From Mycobacterium montefiorense (GTDB lineage Bacteria > Actinomycetota > Actinomycetes > Mycobacteriales > Mycobacteriaceae): 64,000 nucleotides of DNA. The stretch lies in NCBI RefSeq assembly GCF_003112775.1, contig NZ_BFCH01000002.1, forward strand, positions 321,195 to 385,194, given 5' to 3'. A model generated the notes under the pieces. It was given only the letters and a program-made list of their open reading frames with translations. It made no database searches and was not told where the DNA came from. The position numbers and the translations under genes are program-made. Shown piece by piece: positions 1-7,641 of the stretch; the first letter of the stretch is position 1, and the number at the start of each line of letters is the position of its first letter.

Positions 1-1072
1 CGACGTCAAGGAGGTGTCGCGTCGCAGCGATGTCTTCTCGAGCTGGCTAAACGGCGCCATTCCGACCTGGCCGCCGGAGATGAAGCGTGAGCAGGTCGAA
101 CTGCAGCGCAGCGTCATGCTCAACATGGACGCACCGCATCACACCCGGCTGCGCAAGATCATCTCCCGCGGGTTCACGCCACGGGCCATCGGGCGGCTGG
201 AAGCCGAACTGGCTCAGCGCGCCGAAAACATCGCCAAGACCGCGGCGATCGAGGGCAGCGGCGACTTCGTCGAACAGGTCTCGTGTGAGCTGCCGCTGCA
301 AGCCATCGCGGGCCTGCTCGGTGTGCCGCAGGAAGATCGGGACAAGCTCTTCCGCTGGTCCAACGAGATGACCGGTGGCACCGACCCCGAATACGCCACC
401 GTCGATCCCGCGCAGTCGTCGATGGAACTGATCATGTACGCGATGGCGATGGCGGCCGAACGCAATGAGAACCCCACCGACGACATCGTCACCACGCTCA
501 TCCAGGCCGACATCGACGGCGAGAAGCTCTCCGATGACGAGTTCGGCTTCTTCGTCGTCATGCTGGCGGTGGCCGGTAACGAGACCACGCGAAACTCGAT
601 CACCCACGGCATGATCGCGTTCGCGAACAACCCCGATCAATGGGAGCTCTTCAAAAAGGAGCGCCCGGCGACCACGGCCGACGAGATCATCCGGTGGGCC
701 ACCCCGGTATCGGCGTTCCAGCGCACCGCCAACGAGGACATCGAGTTGGGCGGCGCACTGATCAAGAAGGGGCAGCGGGCGGTGATGTCCTACCGGTCGG
801 CCAACTTCGACGAAGAGGTCTTCGAAGACCCGCACAGCTTCAACATCTTGCGGGACCCGAATCCCCATGTGGGCTTTGGCGGCACCGGCGCCCACTACTG
901 CATCGGCGCGAACCTGGCCCGCATGACCATTAACCTGATCTTCAACGCGGTTGCCGACCACATGCCGGACATCAAGTCGGTGGGCGAGCCCGAGCGGCTA
1001 CGGTCAGGGTGGCTCAACGGCATCAAGCACTGGCAGGTCGACTACTCGGGAAAGAGCTCGGTGACGTCCTGA
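1..1072 (+). CDS. cyp125: Steroid C26 monooxygenase CYP125 (5' end outside the window)
   Basis: This cytochrome P450 hydroxylates and oxidises the terminal C26/C27 of cholest-4-en-3-one to the 26-oic acid, starting side-chain breakdown in the cytosol. The reading frame is already open at the first base, so the N-terminus lies upstream; about 356 residues are present. The I-helix oxygen-activation motif AGNETT and the heme loop FGGTGAHYC, with the Cys ligand, are visible. The C-terminus around SGWLNGIKHWQVDY is what I remember of mycobacterial CYP125. Its TGA overlaps the fadE28 ATG by one base, so it is the first gene seen of the igr operon. A KstR operator would be expected upstream, outside the window. 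The family call is close to certain. Confidence 0.95.
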   Translation, partial: DVKEVSRRSDVFSSWLNGAIPTWPPEMKREQVELQRSVMLNMDAPHHTRLRKIISRGFTPRAIGRLEAELAQRAENIAKTAAIEGSGDFVEQVSCELPLQAIAGLLGVPQEDRDKLFRWSNEMTGGTDPEYATVDPAQSSMELIMYAMAMAAERNENPTDDIVTTLIQADIDGEKLSDDEFGFFVVMLAVAGNETTRNSITHGMIAFANNPDQWELFKKERPATTADEIIRWATPVSAFQRTANEDIELGGALIKKGQRAVMSYRSANFDEEVFEDPHSFNILRDPNPHVGFGGTGAHYCIGANLARMTINLIFNAVADHMPDIKSVGEPERLRSGWLNGIKHWQVDYSGKSSVTS

Positions 1073-2085
1073 TGGACTTCGATCTCACTGCGACGCAACA
1101 AGCCGTCGCCGACGTGGCCACGTCGGTCCTCGAAAAGGATTTGGGCTGGGACGCTTTGGTCAGCGGGGGCGTGACTGCGCTGCCGGTGCCCGAACGTCTC
1201 GGCGGCGACGGTGTGGGTCTGCCCGAGGTCGCCACGGTGCTGACCGAGGTCGGTCGTCACGGCGCCATCACGCCTGCACTGGCCACGCTGGGCTTCGGCG
1301 TGGTGCCGCTGGTGGATCTGGCATCCGACGAACAACAGGGCCGCTTCCTGGCCGGCGTCGCCAAGGGTGGGGTGCTGACCGCGGCGCTCAACGAGCCCGG
1401 AGCGGCGCTGCCCGACCGGCCCGCCACCACGTTCGCAGACGGGCGGTTGTCGGGTACCAAAGTCGGAGTCGCCTATGCCGAACAAGCGGATTGGATCATC
1501 GTGACGGCCGACAGCGCGGTCGTCGTGGTGTCGCCCAAAGCCGACGGTGTGGAGCTGGTTCGCACCCCGACGTCGAATGCTTCCGACGAGTACACGGTGA
1601 CGTTCGGCGCGGTCGCGGTTGCCGACACCGACGTGCTGGCCGGCGCCACCGCGCGCCGCGTCAATGAGCTGGCGTTGGCGGCCATCGGCGCCTTCACCGA
1701 CGGGCTGGTGGCCGGAGCGCTGCGGCTGACCGCGGACTACGTGGCCGGTCGCAAGCAGTTCGGCAAGCCGCTGTCGACCTTCCAGACCGTGGCGGCGCAG
1801 CTGGCCGAGGTCTACATCGCCTCTCGCACTATCGATTTAGCGGCGAAGTCGGTGGTCTGGCGCCTGTCTGAAGGCCGGGACGCCGACGACGACTTGGACG
1901 TGCTGGGCTACTGGATCGCGTCGCAGGCCCCGCCGGTGATGCAGATCTGCCACCACCTGCACGGCGGCATGGGGATGGACATCACTTACCCCATGCATCG
2001 GTACTACTCCACGATCAAGGACCTGGCCCGGCTGCTAGGTGGGTCATCTCATCGTCTCGACCTGGTCGGAGCGCAATGTTCATAG
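1072..2085 (+). CDS. fadE28: Acyl-CoA dehydrogenase FadE28 (ChsE1), small subunit
   Basis: With FadE29 this forms the heterotetrameric alpha2beta2 flavin dehydrogenase (ChsE1-ChsE2) that desaturates the three-carbon side chain of 3-oxo-pregn-4-ene-20-carboxyl-CoA. I chose the ATG that overlaps the cyp125 stop, giving 337 residues. The sequence has an acyl-CoA dehydrogenase fold with RKQFGKPLSTFQ near residues 225-236 and the C-terminal HLHGGMGMD typical of these split enzymes. The start is coupled to cyp125, and the end overlaps fadE29 by ten bases. Known biology: ChsE1 lacks a complete FAD site of its own and works only with ChsE2. The assignment rests on motifs and igr gene order. Confidence 0.93.
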   Translation: MDFDLTATQQAVADVATSVLEKDLGWDALVSGGVTALPVPERLGGDGVGLPEVATVLTEVGRHGAITPALATLGFGVVPLVDLASDEQQGRFLAGVAKGGVLTAALNEPGAALPDRPATTFADGRLSGTKVGVAYAEQADWIIVTADSAVVVVSPKADGVELVRTPTSNASDEYTVTFGAVAVADTDVLAGATARRVNELALAAIGAFTDGLVAGALRLTADYVAGRKQFGKPLSTFQTVAAQLAEVYIASRTIDLAAKSVVWRLSEGRDADDDLDVLGYWIASQAPPVMQICHHLHGGMGMDITYPMHRYYSTIKDLARLLGGSSHRLDLVGAQCS

Positions 2086-3239
2086 ATCTGACTCCCGAGC
2101 AACGTCAGCTGCAAGCGGAGCTTCGCGAATACTTCTCGAATCTGATTTCGTCCGACGAGGCGAAAGCGATGGAGTCCGACCGTCATAACGACGCCTATCG
2201 TGCGGTGATTCGCCGCATGGGCCAGGACGGCAAGCTCGGCGTGGGATGGCCAAAAGAGTTCGGCGGCCTAGGCTTCGGGCCGATCGAGCAGTCGATCTTC
2301 GTCAACGAGGCGCACCGGGCCGACGTGCCGCTGCCGGCGGTGACGCTGCAGACGGTCGGTCCGACCCTGCAGCGGTTCGGCAGCGAGCTGCAGAAGAAGA
2401 AGTTCCTGCCGGCGATTCTGGCCGGCGAGGTGCACTTCGCAATCGGCTACACCGAGCCGGAAGCCGGTACCGACCTGGCGTCGTTGCGTACCACCGCGAT
2501 TCGTGACGGCGACCACTACATCGTGAACGGTCAGAAGGTTTTCACCACCGGCGCTCACGACGCCGACTACATCTGGCTGGCCTGTCGCACTGACCCGGAA
2601 GCCGTTAAACACAAGGGTATTTCGATCCTGATCGTCGACACCAAGGATCCCGGTTACTCCTGGACGCCGATCATCTTGTCCGACGGCGCCCACCACACCA
2701 ACGCCACCTATTACAACGACGTGCGGGTGCCGGCCGACATGCTGGTCGGCGAGGAGAACGGCGGATGGCGGCTGATCACCACGCAGCTCAACAACGAGCG
2801 TGTGATGCTGGGCCCGGCCGGCCGTACCGCCGGCATCTACGACCGGTTGCACGCCTGGGCATCCAAGCCCGGCGGTGACGGTGTCACCCCGATCGACCAC
2901 CAGGACGTCAAGCGGGCGCTCGGTGAGATCTACTCGATGTGGCGGGTCAACGAGCTGCTCAACTGGCAAGTCGCCGCGGCCGGCGAGGACATCAACGTGG
3001 CTGACGCCGCGTCGACGAAAGTCTTTGGTACCGAGAGTATTCAGTACATCGGCCGGCTCGCCGAGGAGATTGTCGGCAAATACGGCAACCCGGCCGAGTC
3101 GGATACCGCCGAGCTGCTGGAGTGGCTCGACTCGCAGACCAAGCGCAATCTGGTGATTACCTTCGGTGGAGGCGTGAACGAAGTGATGCGTGAAATGATC
3201 GCTGCGTCCGGCCTCAAAGTGCCGAGGGTGCCCCGATGA
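2076..3239 (+). CDS. fadE29: Acyl-CoA dehydrogenase FadE29 (ChsE2), catalytic subunit
   Basis: This is the catalytic partner of FadE28 in removal of the last propionyl unit of the cholesterol side chain; it carries the base and most of the FAD-binding residues. It encodes 387 residues with the acyl-CoA dehydrogenase segments in order: IGYTEPEAGTDLASL around residue 130, the ENGGW loop near residue 227, and the C-terminal FGGGVNEVMREMIA. The ATG lies ten bases inside the end of fadE28, and its TGA overlaps the chsH2 ATG (ATGA), which indicates tight translational coupling. The gene order fadE28-fadE29-chsH2-chsH1-ltp2 is that of the mycobacterial igr operon. Confidence 0.94.
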   Translation: MFIDLTPEQRQLQAELREYFSNLISSDEAKAMESDRHNDAYRAVIRRMGQDGKLGVGWPKEFGGLGFGPIEQSIFVNEAHRADVPLPAVTLQTVGPTLQRFGSELQKKKFLPAILAGEVHFAIGYTEPEAGTDLASLRTTAIRDGDHYIVNGQKVFTTGAHDADYIWLACRTDPEAVKHKGISILIVDTKDPGYSWTPIILSDGAHHTNATYYNDVRVPADMLVGEENGGWRLITTQLNNERVMLGPAGRTAGIYDRLHAWASKPGGDGVTPIDHQDVKRALGEIYSMWRVNELLNWQVAAAGEDINVADAASTKVFGTESIQYIGRLAEEIVGKYGNPAESDTAELLEWLDSQTKRNLVITFGGGVNEVMREMIAASGLKVPRVPR

Positions 3240-4204
3240 CCGACGCGAACGACATCAAGGAGCGCGTCGCAGAGATCACCGCCACTGTCGTTGCCAAGTC
3301 GCGCGCGGCCCGGGATCCGGTGAACCAGCCGATCATCAACAATTGGGTGGAGGCCCTCGGCGACCGCAACCCGATCTATGTGGACGAGGCCGCCGCCAGG
3401 GGCGCCGGTCACCCCGGAATCGTCGCGCCACCGGCCATGATCCAGGTGTGGACGATGTTCGGTCAGGGGGGCGACCGCCCGACCGACGATCCGATGGGCC
3501 CGATCATGGAGCTTTTCGACGACGCGGGCTATATCGGAGTGGTCGCGACCAACTGCGAGCAGACCTACCATCGCTATCTGCAGCCCGGGGAGCAGGTCAC
3601 TATCGCCTCGGAGATGCGCGACGTCGTCGGCCCCAAACAGACCGGGCTCGGTGAGGGCTGGTTCATCAACCAGCACATCACTTGGCGGGTCGGTGACGAG
3701 GATGTCGCCGAGATGGCCTGGCGCATACTTAAATTCAAGCCGCGCGAGTCCTCGGATGACGGCGCGCCGTCCGCCGTGCCCGGCGACCTGGATCCCGACG
3801 CCATGATGCGTCCTGCGTTGTCGCGCGACACCGCGTTCTTCTGGGAGGGCGTCGCGGCACATGAGCTGCGCATCCAGCGGCGGCCCGACGGCAGCTTGCA
3901 GCACCCACCCGTGCCGGCGGTGTGGCAAGACAAGGACCAACCGGTCGACTATGCGGTGGCCGCAGGCTTGGGCACGGTGTACAGCTATGTCGTGCACCAC
4001 GCGCCCAAGGTGCCCGGGCGCACGCTGCCCTTCGTGATCGCTCTGGTGGAGCTTGACGAAGGCGTGCGTATGCTGGGCGAGCTACGGGGGGTGGACCCCG
4101 CCGAGGTGGTGATCGGAATGCCCGTTCGCGCAACCTATATCGACTTCCCGGCCGGCGACTCCGGTCCGGAGTGGACCCTCTACGCCTGGGAGCCCCAAGC
4201 ATGA
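3236..4204 (+). CDS. chsH2: ChsH2: MaoC-like hydratase subunit fused to a DUF35 domain
   Basis: ChsH1-ChsH2 hydrates the enoyl-CoA made by ChsE1-ChsE2. The C-terminal DUF35 half of ChsH2 docks with Ltp2 to form the retro-aldolase that releases propionyl-CoA. The 322 residues split into an N-terminal hot-dog (MaoC) half, with GDRNPIYVDEAAA near residues 38-50, and a DUF35/OB half from about residue 190. The Cys zinc ribbon common in DUF35 proteins is absent: the segment reads IQRRPDGSLQHPP. Starts and stops overlap both neighbours by four bases. The role comes from knowledge of the family; the domain layout is visible in the sequence. Confidence 0.93.
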   Translation: MTDANDIKERVAEITATVVAKSRAARDPVNQPIINNWVEALGDRNPIYVDEAAARGAGHPGIVAPPAMIQVWTMFGQGGDRPTDDPMGPIMELFDDAGYIGVVATNCEQTYHRYLQPGEQVTIASEMRDVVGPKQTGLGEGWFINQHITWRVGDEDVAEMAWRILKFKPRESSDDGAPSAVPGDLDPDAMMRPALSRDTAFFWEGVAAHELRIQRRPDGSLQHPPVPAVWQDKDQPVDYAVAAGLGTVYSYVVHHAPKVPGRTLPFVIALVELDEGVRMLGELRGVDPAEVVIGMPVRATYIDFPAGDSGPEWTLYAWEPQA

Positions 4205-4602
4205 GCGCACCCGCTATTGACGTGGGCACGACACTGCCCGAGCTCAAGCTCCACGGCTCGCCGACGTTCATCATCTCGACGGCCCTGGCCACCCGGGACT
4301 TTCAGGATGTACACCACGACCGGGACCTGGCGCAGGCGAAGGGTTCCAAGGACATCTTCGTCAACATCCTCACCGACACCGGTTTGGTGCAGCGCTTCCT
4401 CACCGACTGGGCGGGGCCGACGGCGCTGATCAAGTCGATCGGGCTGCGCCTGGGGGTGCCGTGGTACGCCTACGACACGCTGACCTTCTCCGGCGAGGTA
4501 ACCGCCGTCGAGAACGGATTGATCACGGTGAAAGTGTTGGGCCGCAACAGCCTTGGCGACCATGTGATCGCGACGGCCACACTCACGATTGGGGACGCTT
4601 AA
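4201..4602 (+). CDS. chsH1: ChsH1: MaoC-like enoyl-CoA hydratase, catalytic subunit
   Basis: A single hot-dog domain of 133 residues that supplies the catalytic Asp/His of the ChsH1-ChsH2 hydratase, acting on the three-carbon side-chain enoyl-CoA of cholesterol. The motif DFQDVHHDRDLA, near residues 33-44, carries the expected Asp and His. The ATG overlaps the chsH2 stop, and the TAA overlaps the ltp2 ATG by one base, so it is translated as part of the igr polycistron. The length is normal for this subunit. No oddities were seen. Confidence 0.93.
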   Translation: MSAPAIDVGTTLPELKLHGSPTFIISTALATRDFQDVHHDRDLAQAKGSKDIFVNILTDTGLVQRFLTDWAGPTALIKSIGLRLGVPWYAYDTLTFSGEVTAVENGLITVKVLGRNSLGDHVIATATLTIGDA

Positions 4603-5771
4603 TGCTGTCGGGTAAGGCGGCGATCGTCGGTATCGGTGCGACCGACTTCTCGAAGAACTCCGGTCGAAGTGAGCTGCGGCTGGCCGCAGAAGCGGTCCGC
4701 GACGCTCTTGACGACGCGGGACTGAGTCCGTCCGACGTCGACGGGCTGACCACGTTCACGATGGACACCAACAACGAGACCGCGGTAGCGCGTGCGGTCG
4801 GCATCGGTGACCTGAAGTTCTTCGCCCAGACAGGCTATGGCGGGGGTGCGGCGTGCGGGACGGTGTTACACGCGGCGATGGCGGTCGCTACCGGTGTGGC
4901 CGATGTCGTGGTCGCGTACCGGGCGTTCAACGAGCGATCCGGCATGCGATTCGGACAGGTTCAGACCCGGTTAGCGGGAAGTGCAGGCGTGCAAGCTGAT
5001 TCGACAGCGGCCGACAACTCCTTCTCCTATCCGCACGGACTGTCGACGCCGGCCGCGCAGGTCGCGATGATCGCTCAGCGGTACATGCACTGGTCCGGCG
5101 CGACCAGCCGCGACTTCGGCGCGATCTCGGTGGCCGACCGCAAGCACGCCGCCAAGAACCCGAAGGCTTACTTCTACGAGAAGCCGATCACCATCGAGGA
5201 ACACCAGAATTCGCGGTGGATTGCCGAGCCGCTGCGGCTGCTGGACTGCTGCCAGGAGACCGACGGCGCGGTCGCGATCGTGGTGACGTCGGCGGAGCGA
5301 GCGAAGGATCTCAAGCAACGGCCGGCGGTCATCGAGGGCGCCTCGCAGGGCGCCAGCCCTGACCAGTACACGATGGTCAGCTACTACCGCCCCGAACTGG
5401 GCCTTCCCGAGATGGGTGTGGTGGGTCAGCAGCTATGGCAGCAGTCGGGCCTGGCGCCGTCCGACATCCAGACCGCGGTGATTTACGACCACTTCACCCC
5501 GTTCACTCTGATTCAGTTGGAGGAGTTGGGTTTCTGCGGCAAGGGCGAGGCTAAAGACTTCATCGCCGACGGTGCGGTCGAGATAGGCGGACGGCTGCCC
5601 ATCAACACGCACGGCGGTCAACTCGGCGAGGCGTACATCCACGGCATGAACGGCATCGCGGAGGGCGTGCGCCAACTGCGGGGCACCTCGGTGAACCCCG
5701 TGCCCGATGTCGAGCATGTACTCGTCACCGCGGGAACCGGCGTACCCACGTCCGGTCTAATCCTCGGCTAG
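4602..5771 (+). CDS. ltp2: Ltp2: thiolase-like steroid side-chain aldolase
   Basis: Ltp2 is a thiolase-fold protein that, with the ChsH2 DUF35 domain, cleaves 17-hydroxy-3-oxo-pregnene-20-carboxyl-CoA to androstenedione and propionyl-CoA. The protein has 389 residues starting MLSGKAAIVGIGATDF. The C-terminal thiolase loop NTHGGQLGEAYIHGMNG is present, while the active-site Cys of true thiolases is not obvious, as expected for this aldolase class. It is the last gene of the igr operon, one base into the chsH1 stop. A strong palindrome begins 18 bases after its stop and may end the transcript. Confidence 0.93.
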   Translation: MLSGKAAIVGIGATDFSKNSGRSELRLAAEAVRDALDDAGLSPSDVDGLTTFTMDTNNETAVARAVGIGDLKFFAQTGYGGGAACGTVLHAAMAVATGVADVVVAYRAFNERSGMRFGQVQTRLAGSAGVQADSTAADNSFSYPHGLSTPAAQVAMIAQRYMHWSGATSRDFGAISVADRKHAAKNPKAYFYEKPITIEEHQNSRWIAEPLRLLDCCQETDGAVAIVVTSAERAKDLKQRPAVIEGASQGASPDQYTMVSYYRPELGLPEMGVVGQQLWQQSGLAPSDIQTAVIYDHFTPFTLIQLEELGFCGKGEAKDFIADGAVEIGGRLPINTHGGQLGEAYIHGMNGIAEGVRQLRGTSVNPVPDVEHVLVTAGTGVPTSGLILG

Positions 5772-5789
5772 CCGCTTCGTCTGGCCGAC

Positions 5790-5841
5790 CGTGACGCTGC
5801 AGTCACGCTAGAGCCCGAATGTGACTGCAGCGTCACGCTCG
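5790..5841. repeat. Nested palindrome, left copy (52 bp)
   Basis: Perfect inverted repeat with 17-base arms at 5790-5806 and 5821-5837 and a 13-14 base loop. Each arm is itself close to a palindrome (CGTGAC...GTCACG), so the CGTGAC motif occurs four times in alternating orientation. It matches the sequence at 6711-6762 at 46 of 52 positions. It sits between the ltp2 stop and the next gene and could fold as a large hairpin. There is no U-tract, so an intrinsic-terminator role is only possible. Confidence 0.85.
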
Positions 5842-5875
5842 AGACGGTGTCGGTAAGCGCTGGCACACTGCCGCC

Positions 5876-6715
5876 ATGGGGGAACCATTCATCGGCAGCG
5901 AGGCAGTTGCCGCCGGTATCACGTCACCCAATCAGCTGCGACGGCACTTCACCCGGGTGTTCCGCGACGTCTATGTCAGCCAAGGTACCGAGCTGACACC
6001 TCTGCTGCGTGCCTGCGGTGCATGGCTATGGTCCCGACGCCGCGGCGTGATCGCCGGCTTCTCTGCCGCGGCATTGCATGGCAGCAAGTGGGTCGATAAC
6101 GCGCGGCCAGTCGACATCATTCACGACAACCGGCATCCGCTGCCGGGTTTGCAGATCTGGGGAGACCGGATCGAGAGTGACGAGTTCGAGCTGATAGCTG
6201 GCGTTCCGGTAACAACTGCCGTTCGGACTGCGCTTGACCTTGGCTGTTGGTATCCGACTATGACAGCGGTCGCGGCAGTCGATGCGCTGGCTCGGGCGAC
6301 CGAACTCAAGACGGCCGACGTCGAGTTGCTGGCGGCGCGGTACCGAGGTCGTCGGGGTGTTGAGCGTGCTCGTGTGTCACTCGATCTTGTCGATCCGGGC
6401 GCGCAGTCACCGAAAGAGACTTGGCTGCGCGTCGTTCTGATCCAGGCTGGGCTGCCTCGACCGCAGACGCAGATTCCTGTGCTCGACGATTGTGGCAATG
6501 CGATCGCGTATCTGGACATGGGCTGGGAGGACGTCAAAGTCGCCGTGGAGTACGACGGCGATCATCATCGCAGCGATCGCTCGCAATTCGGTTGGGATAT
6601 CAGGCGATTGGAGAGGTTACAGCACAAGGGCTGGATCGTGATCCGGGTCGTCGCGGGGGACCGGCCGGCCGACATCGTCCGGCGAGTCCGCGCAGCCCGC
6701 GCCCGTCGAACGTGA
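5876..6715 (+). CDS. AbiEi-like/DUF559-type protein, unknown function
   Basis: A 279-residue protein in two parts. Residues 1-120 resemble the winged-helix AbiEi-type antitoxin N-terminus (FRDVYVSQG, then a segment with FSAAALHG). The C-terminus, about 175-279, resembles the DUF559/Vsr-like nuclease fold: LDMGWEDVKVAVEYDGDHH, with an acidic D...E.D pattern, then DIRRLERLQHKGWIVIRV. A DNA-related or antitoxin-like role is inference. It interrupts the cholesterol genes, has no partner gene, and is bracketed by the two 52-bp palindrome copies. The right copy even supplies the gene's TGA. A promoter was not identified; the ATG at 5876 follows a short GC-rich leader. Confidence 0.75.
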   Translation: MGEPFIGSEAVAAGITSPNQLRRHFTRVFRDVYVSQGTELTPLLRACGAWLWSRRRGVIAGFSAAALHGSKWVDNARPVDIIHDNRHPLPGLQIWGDRIESDEFELIAGVPVTTAVRTALDLGCWYPTMTAVAAVDALARATELKTADVELLAARYRGRRGVERARVSLDLVDPGAQSPKETWLRVVLIQAGLPRPQTQIPVLDDCGNAIAYLDMGWEDVKVAVEYDGDHHRSDRSQFGWDIRRLERLQHKGWIVIRVVAGDRPADIVRRVRAARARRT

Positions 6716-6762
6716 CGGTGCAGTCACCCCGGAGCCCGAACGTGACTGCAGCGGCACGCTCG
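6711..6762. repeat. Nested palindrome, right copy (52 bp)
   Basis: Second copy of the 5790-5841 element, in the same orientation, with six substitutions. Its arms (6711-6727 and 6741-6757) pair at 15 of 17 positions. It begins at the last codon of the AbiEi/DUF559-like gene, contains that gene's stop codon, and lies between two convergent genes, where a bidirectional terminator would be useful. Confidence 0.83.
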
Positions 6763-6779
6763 GCCGCGGCAGAGCAGCC

Positions 6780-7640
6780 CTAGGCCGGGATTAGTTCGAC
6801 GCCGGACAGCACCACTGCGTTGTCGCGCGAAGGCGCGACAACGCTGGCCAGCAAGCGGTTGCCGTCTTTCCAGATGCCGACCTTGAGCGTCTCGCCGGGA
6901 AATGCCACACCGGCGAAGCGCGCGCCGTAAGCGGCCACCGCGGAAGCGTCGCCGTCCAGCATCGCATCGACGATGGCCTTGCACGTCATGCCATAGGTGC
7001 ACAGGCCATGCAGGATCGGCTGGGAAAAGCCTGCTGCGGCGGCGAATTCGGGATCGGAGTGCAACGGGTTGCGATCGCCACACAGCCGGTACAACAGCGC
7101 CTGCTGCGGCAGGATCGGTACGTCGACCTCAAGGTCGGGAGCACGATCGGGAGCTCCGTCCGACGACGACGGCCCACGCTCACCGCCGAATCCGCCTTCA
7201 CCGCGGGCGAAGATCGACCGCCGCTGCGTCCACAGCACGGTCCCGTCCGGCGCAGACGCGGTCGTCTCGCTCCAGATCACCGCGGCCTTGCCCTTGTCCC
7301 AGATATCGGTGAACCGGGTGACCGCCGTGGCGGAGCCCGACGGTGGCAGCGGTCCAGGTACTTCGATCCGCTCGCTGGCGTGCAGCACCTTGCCCAATTC
7401 GATGTCGATGCCGGGGAACTGCACCGTCGGCGGCTTGGTCATATGGAAGGACGCCGCGACATTGCCGAACGTCGGCAGCACCTGCGGAGTGTCGTCGATC
7501 AGGTAGCGCAATTCGCGCGGGTCCATCGGATCGCGGCCGGCACCAAGCCCCAGGTGATACAGCTGGATGTCGCTACTGGACCAAGAGAATTCGAGGGGCT
7601 CCAGCTCAGCGGCCAGCGCGACTTCTACGTCGATCGGCAT
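6780..7640 (-). CDS. chsH3: MaoC-family enoyl-CoA hydratase ChsH3 (Rv3538-type, also called Hsd4B)
   Basis: Double hot-dog hydratase of 286 residues. The Rv3538 family hydrates 3-oxo-chola-4,22-dien-24-oyl-CoA to the 22R hydroxyacyl-CoA, parallel to EchA19, which gives the 22S product. The C-terminal half has the hydratase-2 motif YRLCGDRNPLHSDP followed by FSQPILHGLCTYG, near residues 188-220. The N-terminal half is the degenerate substrate-binding hot-dog. The ATG is one base after the kstD stop, so it is co-transcribed with kstD from the operator at 9326. It converges on the AbiEi/DUF559-like gene. Confidence 0.9.
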   Translation of the reverse strand: MPIDVEVALAAELEPLEFSWSSSDIQLYHLGLGAGRDPMDPRELRYLIDDTPQVLPTFGNVAASFHMTKPPTVQFPGIDIELGKVLHASERIEVPGPLPPSGSATAVTRFTDIWDKGKAAVIWSETTASAPDGTVLWTQRRSIFARGEGGFGGERGPSSSDGAPDRAPDLEVDVPILPQQALLYRLCGDRNPLHSDPEFAAAAGFSQPILHGLCTYGMTCKAIVDAMLDGDASAVAAYGARFAGVAFPGETLKVGIWKDGNRLLASVVAPSRDNAVVLSGVELIPA

Positions 7641-7641
7641 G

